Positions 43,330 to 54,288 of a stretch of DNA of 64,000 nt are shown here, piece after piece. This DNA comes from Ypsolopha sequella. Lineage: Eukaryota > Arthropoda > Insecta > Lepidoptera > Ypsolophidae. Location: assembly GCA_934047225.1 (NCBI GenBank), contig OW203991.1, positions 7,626,001-7,690,000 on the forward strand, given 5' to 3'. The first letter of the stretch is position 1, and each line of letters begins with the position of its first letter. A program made the translations under genes and the position numbers. The notes beneath the pieces were generated by a model. It made no database searches, was not told the origin of the DNA, and saw nothing but the letters and a program-made list of their open reading frames with translations.

Positions 43330-44300
43330 ACAAAATACGCGCGCAGCGAACGAGTGCTACTCGAGCTCTGCCTGCCTCCAGATTTGCCACTAAATTGCGG
43401 GGGACCGCGGGGGACGTTAAATTCGCGCGGGGAGGTGAGTGTCGCTTCTTTACGTAGTAATACTTTATATTCTCTGGCACGGTATCAATTCTGTCCAGGG
43501 CATCTGACGTCAAGGGGTTGCCTTGCACACGACGGTTCCGCACTTTCCGTGAAGCGTTCCATGCGTAATATTTTGGCACTTCCACGTATGGCAAAGTTCT
43601 GGCAAACTCGTCCGTCTGGCACAGACGGAAAAACTCGGTGAGTGTGGTAGTGGGCGGTTCACTACTCAATCGCACAGGTGAGCTTCCGTGAAGTAAACGC
43701 GCTCGCCATTGGGAAGGTGCACCGTAAGACGTGTCACTTTCGGGTGTCTCTCGTGAAGCGGCAAGCCCAATATCCACCATGCCGCTTCGTTGCTGCTCAC
43801 GTAATGACCAGCTGTAAATACCTGCATTTCGTCTCGTGGGTCAATATTAGCATTGCTTTGCTGCTGCACAATTAATATCGCCAGGTTAGTGCCTTTGTTT
43901 ATGTACTTACAAATGTATTTAATTGCCTGAACCGCGTTACATAACTTTACATTAATGTGAGCATAAAAAATTGTCAAAAGGAGCGGTGAGTACAGGACCA
44001 CCCAGCTGTTGTCCACTTCGACGTCTTGCACGATACGTCCTCCATCCTCGGGTGCCCTGCGCCTATACAACGGATAACCATTCTCGTTGGTTTGCGTCTC
44101 TTTTAACAGCGCCCGATGATACTTTTTGGTGCATGCCCTGTCCCACATGTACAGGGGACGTGGGATTCAGTGCTCCACAAGGACTCATGCTCTTAGTGAT
44201 CGTGTCATATAGCTGTTTGTCCAAGTTGGGGTCGGGCAGCACTGCTGATATCACTTCATCGATTTGGTTCGGACGCAATTTTTTTTTAACCACAGCAGCT
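43330..44300 (-). pseudogene. Helitron Rep-domain remnant
   Basis: Minus-strand pieces in order: IDEVISAVLPDPNLDKQLYD and PCGALNPTSPVHV (44,293-44,120), ENGYPLYRRR (near 44,080), IKYICKYINKG (near 43,900), and GLPLHERHPKVTRLTVHLPN with FTEAHLC (43,770-43,670). These are followed by FFRLCQTDEFARTLPYVEVP and KVRNRRV (43,640-43,520). These match the conserved Helitron Rep N-terminal region, including the KYINKG block. Frames change at least twice and the catalytic tyrosine segment is not clearly intact. The element is inactive. Confidence 0.85.
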
Positions 44301-45140
44301 CTAATTAATAATGTAATTTCAGGGTTCCCTGCCCGAAAACTTGACCAACTTAGTATTGCAGCTTCGTTTTATAAAATTCAAATATTTTTGCGAAATTCTA
44401 ATAAAAAAATATTAATTACTTAAGCTCAAATATAATTAGCTTACTAAAATTAAATAAACACACAAAAAAAGCTTAATTGCTTCTATCAAGATAACCTTTA
44501 CAAGCGAAAAATAAATAAAAAGACTATTATTCGTTTTTTCCTTAAGGTACGGTTAACATCGATTTAAATATTCGTTTACACCATTTCAATAAGAGCCATT
44601 ATGTATTTTTGCCTTTCGGTTATTATCATCAGTTCGAAATATGTTTATTGCCAAAATTCAATAAGGTGAGTTATTTTTTTTAGCCTAATAAAAAAACTAC
44701 AGATAAAGTCAATCTCTTTAATCCTTTTTGAATAAGTGATTTTAATATAGTTTTCCCAATCAGTTTTCTAGTAGTTTTTCGAATTAACCAGTTTGGCCAC
44801 AAACAGCTATCTCAAGAAATAAAGGGAGTAGGAAAACGATTCCCAGACCAAAAGATGGAGAAAAAAATCGGACGTTTAGAAGATGCAATAAAACGTGTTT
44901 TGGAAAAATGTTACTTATTTAATTTTCCATTTAAGGTGACGATATAGAATCACGTATATGGGTGGTTTGTGTCCCTGTAAGAGTTAAAAGAGTTAAATTA
45001 AATATAATTAAAAGATATGACAGATTAACTTACATGACATTTATGTCGCGATACGCGACATGTAACTTAATCCGTCAAATATTTTCATTATGGATTAAAT
45101 TCACAGTATATTTATTTAAAAACAATTTCATTCACTTTAT
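44300..45140. other. AT-rich stretch, nothing recognised
   Basis: No coding or repeat structure seen beyond simple A/T runs. Confidence 0.45.
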
Positions 45141-45142
45141 GT

Positions 45143-45485
45143 TAGAGGTGGTAGAGCTGATGCTGGGCTCGACTGTGGAGGAACCACCATCTTACTTGGA
45201 GACCCCCTCGAAGTTATTCGGAGGAAAGTACACAGGCAAAAAACCAGGAGGCCCACCATGCCTGGGACCGATGGATAGCGGTATATCCATCCCTAATAGC
45301 CGGGCCTTATATGGAACAGACTGGTGACGGGCAGCGGCATCACTGGTCCGAGGGTTCCGGCACCGCGCTCACCAACCCGCCTGCCCAGCGTGTGTGAGAA
45401 TCGGCAATTATTGCAGGATGACCGCCGGGAGTGGCAAAGTCCTGGAAAGGCTTATGTCCAGCAGGTGGACGAACTAGGCTGATGG
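45143..45485 (+). repeat. LINE 3'-end fragment
   Basis: The GGAGGCCCACCATGCCTGGG block and the end TATGTCCAGCAGGTGGACGA followed by GGCTGATGGATGG are typical of the tail of moth non-LTR elements. The middle (45,322-45,385, GGTGACGGGCAGCGGCATCA) is also similar to part of the BEL/Pao LTRs at 52,140 and 56,830. Confidence 0.5.
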
Positions 45486-46545
45486 ATGGATGTTTCTGTT
45501 ACTTTTAAAGTCGTAACGAAGTCAAAACTGTACAGATTTTATATGTAAAAAGAGTAATTGCTGTGTACTTTACTAACGCTACAGAAGCTAAAACAGTTTT
45601 TTCGTTGTCTAGAGTAACTATAGAAAATAATATCAATTCACATAAACCATAGACTTAGGATATGCGGTGTATCCTAATATCCTAAGTCAATGACATAAAC
45701 AAAAGGCTGAGTGCAAAAAAGGTGCAGTCAAAAACAAACCGTTTGTTCGAAAGACAACGTTTTCGCCAAATGTTCAAATTGTTCAATCAATCAATAATTT
45801 TATCAATTCCTTGTCTTCAAAGGAGCACAAAAAGGAGTTACGGTTATTTTGAGTTGAAAGAAAAAACTATTAAAGCGTGCCACTAGACAAATGAACGTAG
45901 GGTTCCGCCACCGTTTGTCAAAGAAACGAAACCCTGAGAGCGCAGCCTCAGTGCAAGGATCCCGGGACAATGGAATAAAATATTCGTTTCCCTTAATATA
46001 ATATTGTATTTGATGCAATTAAATTGTAAACAAAATCTTAAATAACACGAATAATTTATTACTTAACTAAGTATGCAAAATAAAAAATAAAAAATACGAA
46101 TATAATTATTATACGAGTATAGTAATGCTTTTTATATAAATGGTTGTCCGCCGCCTAATTCTAAAACTTACAAATATTCATATTTTAAGATCACAGGAAA
46201 AAATATAGAGCTATAGAAATTTGTAAAAATACAATTAAAAGTTTGATTTTAAATCCATAGCGCGTGAGTACGGCTTATACTTGACCAGTCTTGAATCTAT
46301 AAACAAACTGAACCTAACCATTATTTGTTACACCGAAAGAACCCAATTCACAATTTCGTCGTCAGTGCGGGGGGAGAGAATAAAAAATTGTAAAGGTTTT
46401 GCGTCTTTACATTTCTTTTTTTACCTCATGGCGTGCCAGGTAATGATTATACTATGTTTTTTTTTTACATTTTATACGTTTTTTCGATTCACAAAAAAAA
46501 GGAGAAAGCAGACAGAGTCACATTAAATCTGTCGCAGGCAAACGG
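45486..46545. other. Gene-free stretch
   Basis: No gene recognised. There is a small inverted pair around 45,645-45,690 (GACTTAGGATATGCGG and ATCCTAAGTC). Confidence 0.45.
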
Positions 46546-46963
46546 TTAAGGTGATATGTAAAAGTTACCATAAAAGTTCCATATGCGAAAAAACCCTCAG
46601 TGCGAGAGGGACGGATTCGTAGAAAAGTAGCAAAAAGTCGGTTTATTATTAATATAAAATGTACTAAATGCTATCAAAATTTCATTTAACCAGGTCCTAG
46701 ATACTGTTAAAACCCATTAAATAAAATAAAATTGCATTCCATATGTCATTCTAAATTGTCAAACCAGGAGAATTGATGTCGATAAAGACCTCATTTCAAT
46801 AAATACTTCTATCGAGCCGAAATTCTCCAATCGCGTTTCTGTTTTAACAGATCCCTAGAGAAAGATTCCAAAAATAATATACTATTTTATCAAAATTATA
46901 TATTATTTGCCGAAGTAGATATAGAAGTTCTAAAAGTGTAAATTTTTTTCCGTAGCGCCTTAA
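46546..46963 (-). mobile_element. TTAA MITE, family 1, copy 3
   Basis: Inverted relative of 17,545-17,969 and 22,569-22,991, from TTAAGGTGATATG to TAGCGCCTTAA. It shares CCCTCAGTGCGAGAGGGACG and AATTTCTCCAATCGCGTTTC-like blocks. No ORF is present. Confidence 0.8.
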
Positions 46964-47379
46964 ATTCGTCAGTTTACAAACAGTGTCGTCAGTTTCTAAG
47001 CGCTCGCTGTTTTGCATTTTGCGTCGCCGCGCCACGCCGCACACTGGTTTCATTTCGAATATGGCTGAATTTTCGACTAGAGACAAATATTTCAACTATT
47101 AACCTTGAAGTGCCTCTCAAAGATATCGAAATGGTGCCCGGGGATCAATTATCGAGGATAATGCCCTTTATAATTATTTCCAGGTTTCGTTTTAACCGCG
47201 CTGGGATTGTGGAAAAAATTGGCAAAAAATCATTTTGCTCAATACAAAAAAAAAATACAAAACTTTTTTTAGCGTGTTAGACCGACAATATAAAAAAAAT
47301 TATTTGTAAAAGTTGTTCAGAATCAAAAGGCCTGTCATGTTAAAAAAAATCATGCCGATTCATTAACTTTGGACCCTAA

Positions 47380-47519
47380 CGGCCAGTTGCAGAAAAGGTT
47401 TTTAAGTTTAATGAAACTTTAAAATGAATGCTGTCACTTTCTTTGTCAAGAACAATGTAAGGGATGGCATCAACTTTAAAGGTTCATTAAACTTAAAAAC
47501 CCTTTCTGCAACTGGCTGT
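47380..47519. mobile_element. Short foldback MITE, 140 bp
   Basis: The ends CGGCCAGTTGCAGAAAAGG and CCTTTCTGCAACTGGCTG are inverted, with pairing continuing through TTTTTAAGTTTAATGAA. No ORF is present. Confidence 0.7.
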
Positions 47520-47665
47520 AAGGCCCACATTTTTCAGAATGGAACCAGTGTGCGCCGTCATCATATCGTAGAATTCGGCATTGGCTCCCAATATAAATAA
47601 CGGTCTGAGGCCCCCCATATACAGGGTGTAAATGCAAAACCAAGAATCCCTTTAGGTTATGAAAG

Positions 47666-47926
47666 CAGTGGCGTGCACAGAACTTTTTGCTAGAAAAGCA
47701 AACAATTGGTCAAGAACAACAATAAAAAAATTATGAAAAAAACTAAATATCACTTTGAAAAAAAAAATTGTATGACGCCATGGTAGACAATGTCTACCCT
47801 AGAGTGAAAATTTCCTATACAAACTTTTTTTTTTAAAAGTGATATTTAAATATTTTCATATTTTTTTTATTGTTGTTCTTGACCAATTGTTTGCTTTTCC
47901 AGCAAAAAGTTCTGTGCACGCCACTG
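47666..47926. mobile_element. hAT-type MITE, 261 bp, with 8-bp target duplication
   Basis: The ends CAGTGGCGTGCACAGAACTT and AAGTTCTGTGCACGCCACTG are perfect inverted repeats. TATGAAAG occurs on both flanks (47,658-47,665 and 47,927-47,934). Eight-base duplications and CAG-type ends are the signature of hAT transposons. The centre holds no transposase. Confidence 0.85.
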
Positions 47927-48109
47927 TATGAAAGTATACACGATACTGATACGATTACGATAAAAAAAGTATACCTTAAAATTATATTGTTTTCCTAAGA
48001 TAGAAACTAATTTGATAGAAACATTGTAGTTAAATTTTCAACCTACCTGCAAGGAAGGAATATATAATGTTTGTGTTATTTGTAAAAAATGGGACAAACT
48101 GAAAACCAG

Positions 48110-48235
48110 CGCTGTCAGTTGCTTGCAACTAGCAGCATTTGCTGAGTTTGGCCCTTTTTGCCACTTTATTTAATTATTTTTTTCTGTGCGTGTGTGGCCA
48201 ATAAATAATTTTCACTTTCACTTTCACTTTCAAGA
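48110..48235 (+). repeat. LINE 3'-tail fragment with (TTTCAC)n
   Basis: GCTGAGTTTGGCCCTTTTTG followed by GGCCAATAAATAATTTTCAC and a TTTCAC run resembles the 3' end of the 42-kb LINE (GCTGAGTCAGGGCCTTTTTA). It is probably a 5'-truncated relative. Confidence 0.5.
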
Positions 48236-48774
48236 ACCAGCTACGCACTCTTATCAATGCAGTTCATTCACCCCGTAGTGTGGTAACGACCAATCACATT
48301 GAGTAATTATGTTCTGTGTTACTGACGCTATCAGAGGTCAACGACCAGCGAGAGTGTCCACCGGATTAGAGTATTTCAAGTTTAACAAATCGTGTTATTA
48401 TGTGGTACTGCTACAAAAAAAAAATTGCCGCTATTTATTTTAACACTGTATGATTCATACTAACATACCCTTGAAGGATTCTTGCCTTTGCTTTTACACC
48501 CTGTATGTATTTAAATCTTGGACGAATATTTTCATGTAAACCAAACACGCTCCTCCTCGCTCCGCTCATCGTCGTACCTTTTTTTTTACTTTTCGGCTAT
48601 TTAGAAAAAGACAAAGCATTTTACAATTTGCCTTCTGCAAATCACATAACAGCGAGCGTTTAGTAACTGACGATGCCTTTTGTAAACTGACGAGTTATAC
48701 AATTTGCCTGCCACATATCGATTGTTTAAAACATAGTAATGTTAACAAGAATTATAATAGTAAATATATCATCA

Positions 48775-48910
48775 TGACATGAATTCCCGAGGGGGTGTTA
48801 GAAATTTTTCCGATTCCACACTCGGTACACCCGCGTTTCACCGAAGATTATTACCTCCCAACGTGATGGGTAGTGAGCCCTGTCGCCTTTCTTTGGACAC
48901 ATATATACGA
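48775..48910. repeat. Dispersed repeat copy
   Basis: Related to 14,525-14,735 in the FibH intron, with shared TACACCCGCG-TTTCAC, CCAACGTGATGG and GAGCCCTGTCGCC. Family unknown. Confidence 0.45.
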
Positions 48911-49424
48911 CAGACAGAGAAGCTGGGGTCCCGCTGAGGTACGTAACCCAAACTAGGTCTCATCTTTCTAAAGCCAAACTTTATAATAATCTCGCTAGTT
49001 CGCTATAAAACCGACCAAAGATTTGCACCTTACAAATATTTTACCGAGACTGACCAAAAAGGTATTAGTTTGAAGAGGTCAGCATACATCGTTACTGCCC
49101 TTTCTTCGTCGTAAAAACCTCTAATTTATTAGTCTGTCCGTCTCATGTTTCCTTAGGACCTTAATTAAATGCGTATCAGATTTATTATCCCTAGGTTGAG
49201 ATATTTTAATCGTTGCACTGTACAAGATAAAGAAATTAAAGTCAAATGAATGTAATGAAATGCAATTTCATATGCTTGAAATAACTGCTCAACCGTTCTT
49301 AAGGCGCAGTGAAATGTTCATAACATATCGCTTAAATATAATAATAATACAGTAAGCTTTCATTTATTTAAATAAATTATTTCGAAATGTTATCAAACTA
49401 AATATATAAGGTGACATTTATTTA

Positions 49425-49890
49425 TCAAGACAAGACAAGACAAGACAAATACTCTTTATTGTACACCAAAGTTAATAAAATAAGGTAAAAGAACAAACTT
49501 ATGAAAGAAGGTAACAAATGGCGGCCTTATCACTTATAGCGATTTCTTCCAGACAACCTTTGGGTGGAAAAAAATCGTTGGAAAAAAAATAACGTGAAGG
49601 CGGTGCACAAAATAATTAATAACAATCAAATGGATAGCAAAATACCTAAAATAAATACACAAGTATAACATTGTACATACAAATACATATAATACGATAA
49701 ATATATACACTAATATATAACAAAAATAATACTATAATACGTAAACCAAAAGTAAATAAATATTAGTGGCAGAAGTAGGGATTTAACTAACATTTACAAA
49801 GAAAGAAAATGACCCTTGAGTAATCTTTTGAAAACAGGCAATGAGGGAGCACGTTTAATAGCGATATAGCTTAAGCAACGAATAATTTGT
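49425..49890 (-). repeat. LINE 3' end, minus strand, with (CAAGA)n tail
   Basis: CAAGACAAGACAAGACAAGA then CAAATACTCTTTATTGTACA is the reverse of a common moth LINE 3' end (TACAATAAAGAG...TTGTCTTGTC). The sequence continuing to the right is probably its 3' UTR, later split by the foldback at 49,889. Confidence 0.55.
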
Positions 49891-50580
49891 GGATGGAAAA
49901 GTCGAAAGCAGGATCTTTAACTTAGGAACTTTGTTTGGACTAGTTAGGAGAAAAACATGCTAAAAGTCCTTGCCCCTCCGAGTCGAGCCCGAGGAGGGGG
50001 GGCACAAAGAAGATCCCGTTTTTTGGTTTTTTGCTTACATCTCGAAAACCGTGCATTGTACGAAATTTTGTTTTACTACATAATGAAAGCTGATAAACTT
50101 TTCTACAACTTTAGCTTTCATACTTTTTATCTATCTCCAATCTTTGCCTAGCTATGAGCTTCGAAAAATGGTCGAATTTCAAAGCCTTTTTCACGTCAAC
50201 CACGTTGGATTTTAAAATCGTTGTTGTTTTCGTAATCAGCGACCCGATAAACCATTCAAACGATACCCATGTTGATTTTCAAAATTTTTACCCCATTTCC
50301 CCCTTTTAGGGGTTGAATTCTGAAAAAACTTGAAACACATTTATAGATAAGAGTACTCCTGTGAAGTCTCGAATAAAATAGTCTAACTAATCTTGTTTCC
50401 CCATACAAACTTTGGACACCCGTTTCACCAAAAAACCAAAAAACGGGATCTTCTTTGTGCCCCCCCCCCCCCCCCTCGGGCTCGACTCGGAGGGATAAGG
50501 ACTTTTAGTATGTTTATTTTCTAACTAGTCCAAACAAAGTTCTTAAGTCAAAGACCCTGCTTTCGATTTTTCCATCCACA
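49889..50580. mobile_element. Large foldback element, ~690 bp
   Basis: Arms 49,889-50,029 and 50,437-50,580 are inverted over ~140 bp (TTGTGGATGGAAAAGTCGAA, CCGAGTCGAGCCCGAGG, GCACAAAGAAGATCCCGTTT). One arm has a C-run of 18 where the other has 7 G. There is no ORF in the ~400-bp centre. Confidence 0.7.
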
Positions 50581-50584
50581 TACC

Positions 50585-52074
50585 CTTAGAGAGCACTCAT
50601 TTCTCAGCCTAATAGGCAAGTTATTCCACAATGTAACAGCTTTAAGGGGAACGAAAATACAAACAGAAATAAAATGTCAGCTTTCGGATGATTTTGTTGC
50701 AATAATTAGGTTACGTATAGCCATAACAAAAATAAATGTTTTTGGTTGAACTTTAAGGTATTCATTTTCCACAAACCACGTTAATCGATTCATATTTGTA
50801 CTGTCAATGAATTTTTTTGTAACCCTATATTGCACACTTCTTATCGATTTTGTTTCAGGTATCGCTTTCGCGATTTTGTTGGTTTTTTTTTAATAAAATT
50901 AGTGTGAATGATATCTATTCATTTTCCAAATACCACGTTATTCGGGTCAAAAAAAGCACCCCCTGTTTCCAAAAATACGTAAATCCACTGATGCAGTCAG
51001 CGGCAGCAAGATATTGTCAGTCTACGCCTAGCGTTGGCGCCCGTAAGACGTGGAGCCTGTGCCCTTTTTTGCAAGCTATAAATATCTCCCAAAACTACTT
51101 CAAAACACATTGAAATTAATTTTATAAAGTAATATTTCGAGGAGCATCATATTCCTGCCGTTAAAAACTCAACAAAATATGCGTATGAGTGATTTAGCTA
51201 CATCGTGCCATAGTCATAACAACAAAACTGAATGAATTTGGAATGAATTCATACTTTTATGCGGGAAAATAATATATGTTACTCTAAAAGAATAATTTTG
51301 TGATCGTTATTGAAACCCAAATTAATTTACTTATACTTACTTAGATCTGTAACAAAGATCAATGACCTTTTCGTGAAATTACCCTCTAGTATTGGCTCAC
51401 CATTTTAGGTCCAATAAGTGAAGTTTTTTGCAAATTATATAGGTACACTTACTTGGGATAAATCGCCAAGCATTTAAAATATAGAAATTTATTTTGAAAT
51501 ATTCACAGTGCATGGCAAAATTATTAGATCGTAGATAATCCTGTCGGTACATGTTCAGGTTCTGTTACGCAAAATGAAAACAATGAAACTCTTTTAGGAT
51601 TAATTTGTTATCCCTATGTTTGTCTGTCTGTCCATTTGTCTAGACAATTTTTTCTGGGTAAAATTAATAAATACCAATATAAACGGCCCTCTATAGAGCT
51701 GTAAAAACATACTTTTGACGTTTTTATTTATATTACGTTTTAGGTTTTTACGTTTTTTTTTTTACGTTTTTCATACAAATGACTATTTTCTCACTATGAA
51801 AATGTAGGGATAAACACTTGAGATAATATTTTGCATTTAAAAGTCAACACAGAAAGGAATTGTTGAACAAATAATGTAAAAAATATGAAAACCATGTTGT
51901 TCTATTCTAAAGGGATTAATTATCTACTGTTCAATGTGGCGACAGATTTGTTTATTTTTTTCCTTGAATTATTTTTTACTAAGATAACAAATAGTTTAAT
52001 ACAAGGTTTTCCTTAAGAGGTCTCTTTACCCCTGTATTTTTTTTTAAATTCATACAATAGGTATAAACCGAATG
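50585..52074. other. Gene-free stretch
   Basis: No gene recognised. The end (about 51,980-52,020) is the inverse of the TTAA-AGAAAACCTTGTATG sequence near 58,135, so it is part of a dispersed repeat. Confidence 0.45.
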
Positions 52075-52079
52075 TCAAG

Positions 52080-52754
52080 TGTTTGATAAAAACGCTCATT
52101 GCTACCATAAATTGTAGCTTACAAAAAGTGGTAATACTGACTAGTGACGGGCATCAGCGTCACTAGTGCGAGGATTCCATAACCACGCTCAGACGCCACT
52201 AATTGTATGCTAAAGGGCGATACTTGCAGCTGGAACAGGGGCCCATAGCTGTCCCAGATTTATAGTATACAAGTATCTTATATTCTAATATTTAATATAA
52301 AATGTCCTACCAGACAGTTGTATGATGACGTCATCTGCTGGTCCACGCACGAAGACCTTTCGCTGCGGAGTCCAAAGTGTTCCGGTGCCGTGACACGTAG
52401 ATCACCTTCCACGATGAATCTAAACTCAAACCTCCTACCCCAGGATGCATCCAACCCAGAAGAAAGATTAACAAGTCCACTTGTCGGAAGCCGCGTGGAC
52501 ACAGGTTATGTCACACACACACAAGAAATTCACCAAAAAGTGGCCTTCACGCCAAAATATCATAAGCCCTTGATTCACTTTACGGTGTCCGCACCGATTT
52601 ACCGTTAATATCCCTTAATAACACATATTAAAATCGTCCGCGATCTATACCAAGAAAATTCCACGTCCCTCGTTTTTTGACAGCTCCAAGTCCATAGACA
52701 AAATATATAGACCATTGATGGATGCGTTCCGAAATATACATTTTATTCTGAACA
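52080..52754 (-). repeat. 3' LTR of BEL/Pao element 1
   Basis: On the plus strand it runs TGTTTGATAAAAACG to ATTCTGAACA. It is identical by eye to 56,769-57,443 over all 675 bases. A purine-rich tract (AGAGCGGGGGAC on the minus strand, 52,766-52,755) abuts it and is the likely polypurine tract. Confidence 0.92.
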
Positions 52755-52899
52755 GTCCCCCGCTCTGGGCTGAGCAATCAGTCCACTAGCTCATACAACC
52801 GGGAGACGGGAGAGAGTTGTCATGGCTCGTCACAAAATCGAACCTTCGACCAACACCTCTGCGACGCGTGGAGTTCCGTCTCCGCCAAAACAACTTTAA

Positions 52900-53470
52900 T
52901 ATACGACCCCGGCGCCAAACAAGGATAGCAAGTTCATATCCTTCCAAAGAATTAAATTTCCTTCCCTAGGATGCTCAGTCCTGTCTGACCACAGAGAGGA
53001 CGAGAGTTGAGGACCGCTTCCACTTAACAATATACAGTGGCAAGCTCCTCAAAAATTAGGACAGTTTCCCCAATAACGCAGCGGAGGTGGGTCTTCGCCG
53101 GCTTGACGGCAGCTTCAAAAAATTCCCTCCCCAGTGAGGGCAATTTGGGGGACTGTACCGCCAAGTTACCCCTTTCCGGGCGAAGATTTAACTTAAACTA
53201 GCATAGTTATTTACAAAACAAAAAATAACAACATCATTAGCAGTACCTCTGTAAATTGTGCCATTGTCGGAACGAATAAGTGAAGGCAAACCCCTACGCG
53301 ACACGAAACGATCCAACGCGGCGACGAAGGCCTCCGTAGTCAAAGCTGATACCACTGCCAAGTGAACGGCCTTGGTGGCCAAGCACACAAATACACAAGG
53401 TATGCTTTCACAACCCGAGCGTTGCGATTGCTGAAAACCCCCGTGCGCGTTACGTATGTGTCAATCCGAC
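52900..53470 (-). pseudogene. Integrase remnant of BEL/Pao element 1
   Basis: The minus frame reads CLATKAVHLAVVSALTTEAF, then ALDRFVSRRGLPSLIRSDNG before diverging. This is the centre of the BEL/Pao integrase core with its second catalytic Asp in SDNGT. After that, only frame-broken fragments remain. The upstream HHCC finger and the third catalytic residue are not seen. It is inactive. Confidence 0.75.
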
Positions 53471-53784
53471 ACCAACAGATTTACCAAAGGTCCGTCTTGG
53501 GTAGAAGCAAAGGATGAAGACTTCCGTATGGCAGGTCAGCTCTCCAAAATCAGCCTCCAAAACGCAGAAGTCCTTCATAATCCGTGAAAGGATTCAAACG
53601 AGCAACCGCTCACTTCAGCCTGGCGTGATCCTCGCGCAGAACTCGAAGTCTAAACTTGATGAGGTCCGCCTGAAGTACACGAAACCCAGTGTACCAATGC
53701 GCTCCAACGCTCCTCTGCATTCACGGCTGGGGACAAAATATATGAATTTCATTGACCGGTTGGTATTTCAACATAATACCACCA

Positions 53785-54288
53785 TCATATTGGGATCCTC
53801 CAAATCTGCAAACAGTCTATGTTTGTTTGAAAGCCATTTCCTAAGTTCGAACATAATAATCCAAGTATCGAATCAAATATCGAATATCCAAAATTGTGGA
53901 TACCTCCACCAAAAAACCAAATAGGATCCATCCTAACAAATCCGAGCCCAGGAGAACATCGACTGGGCCGGATGACAAAACGTGGGTCTGCCAGATGCAG
54001 ACCTGACGTGCATGAGAATATGGACGGAGGAAAGTCCAAAGAAGGCTGCCAGCCGACAATATTGTCTATAACCATGGCTGCAGCCGCTGATTCAACTCCA
54101 GTCCACCAATACCTAGGAGCGGCACCGACGAAACCTCCAGGTTCAAAACCAATCGGTGCGCCACTTGACTTTCCAAGTCGAGGAGGGCCCTTACCCTAAC
54201 TCAATCCCCCCTGGGGCCCTAGACGCGAGCCATCGCGGTAGGCAACAGAACCGTCCGCGGTTCCGTACTCATGGCTTGAACAAGCTAG
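53785..54288 (-). pseudogene. Degraded protease region of BEL/Pao element 1
   Basis: Directly after gag, short frames contain SGPVDVLLGSDLLGWI, which matches the (P)GPIDLLLGAD block that follows the retroviral-type aspartic protease in BEL/Pao polyproteins. The protease active site itself is not visible, and the frame changes several times. There is then no recognisable reverse transcriptase before the integrase remnant. Confidence 0.6.

Noticed and set aside
52278..52608. 74- and 96-residue frames, also at 56,967-57,297
   Set aside because: They lie inside the LTRs on opposite strands, are duplicated because the LTRs are duplicated, and have no domain.
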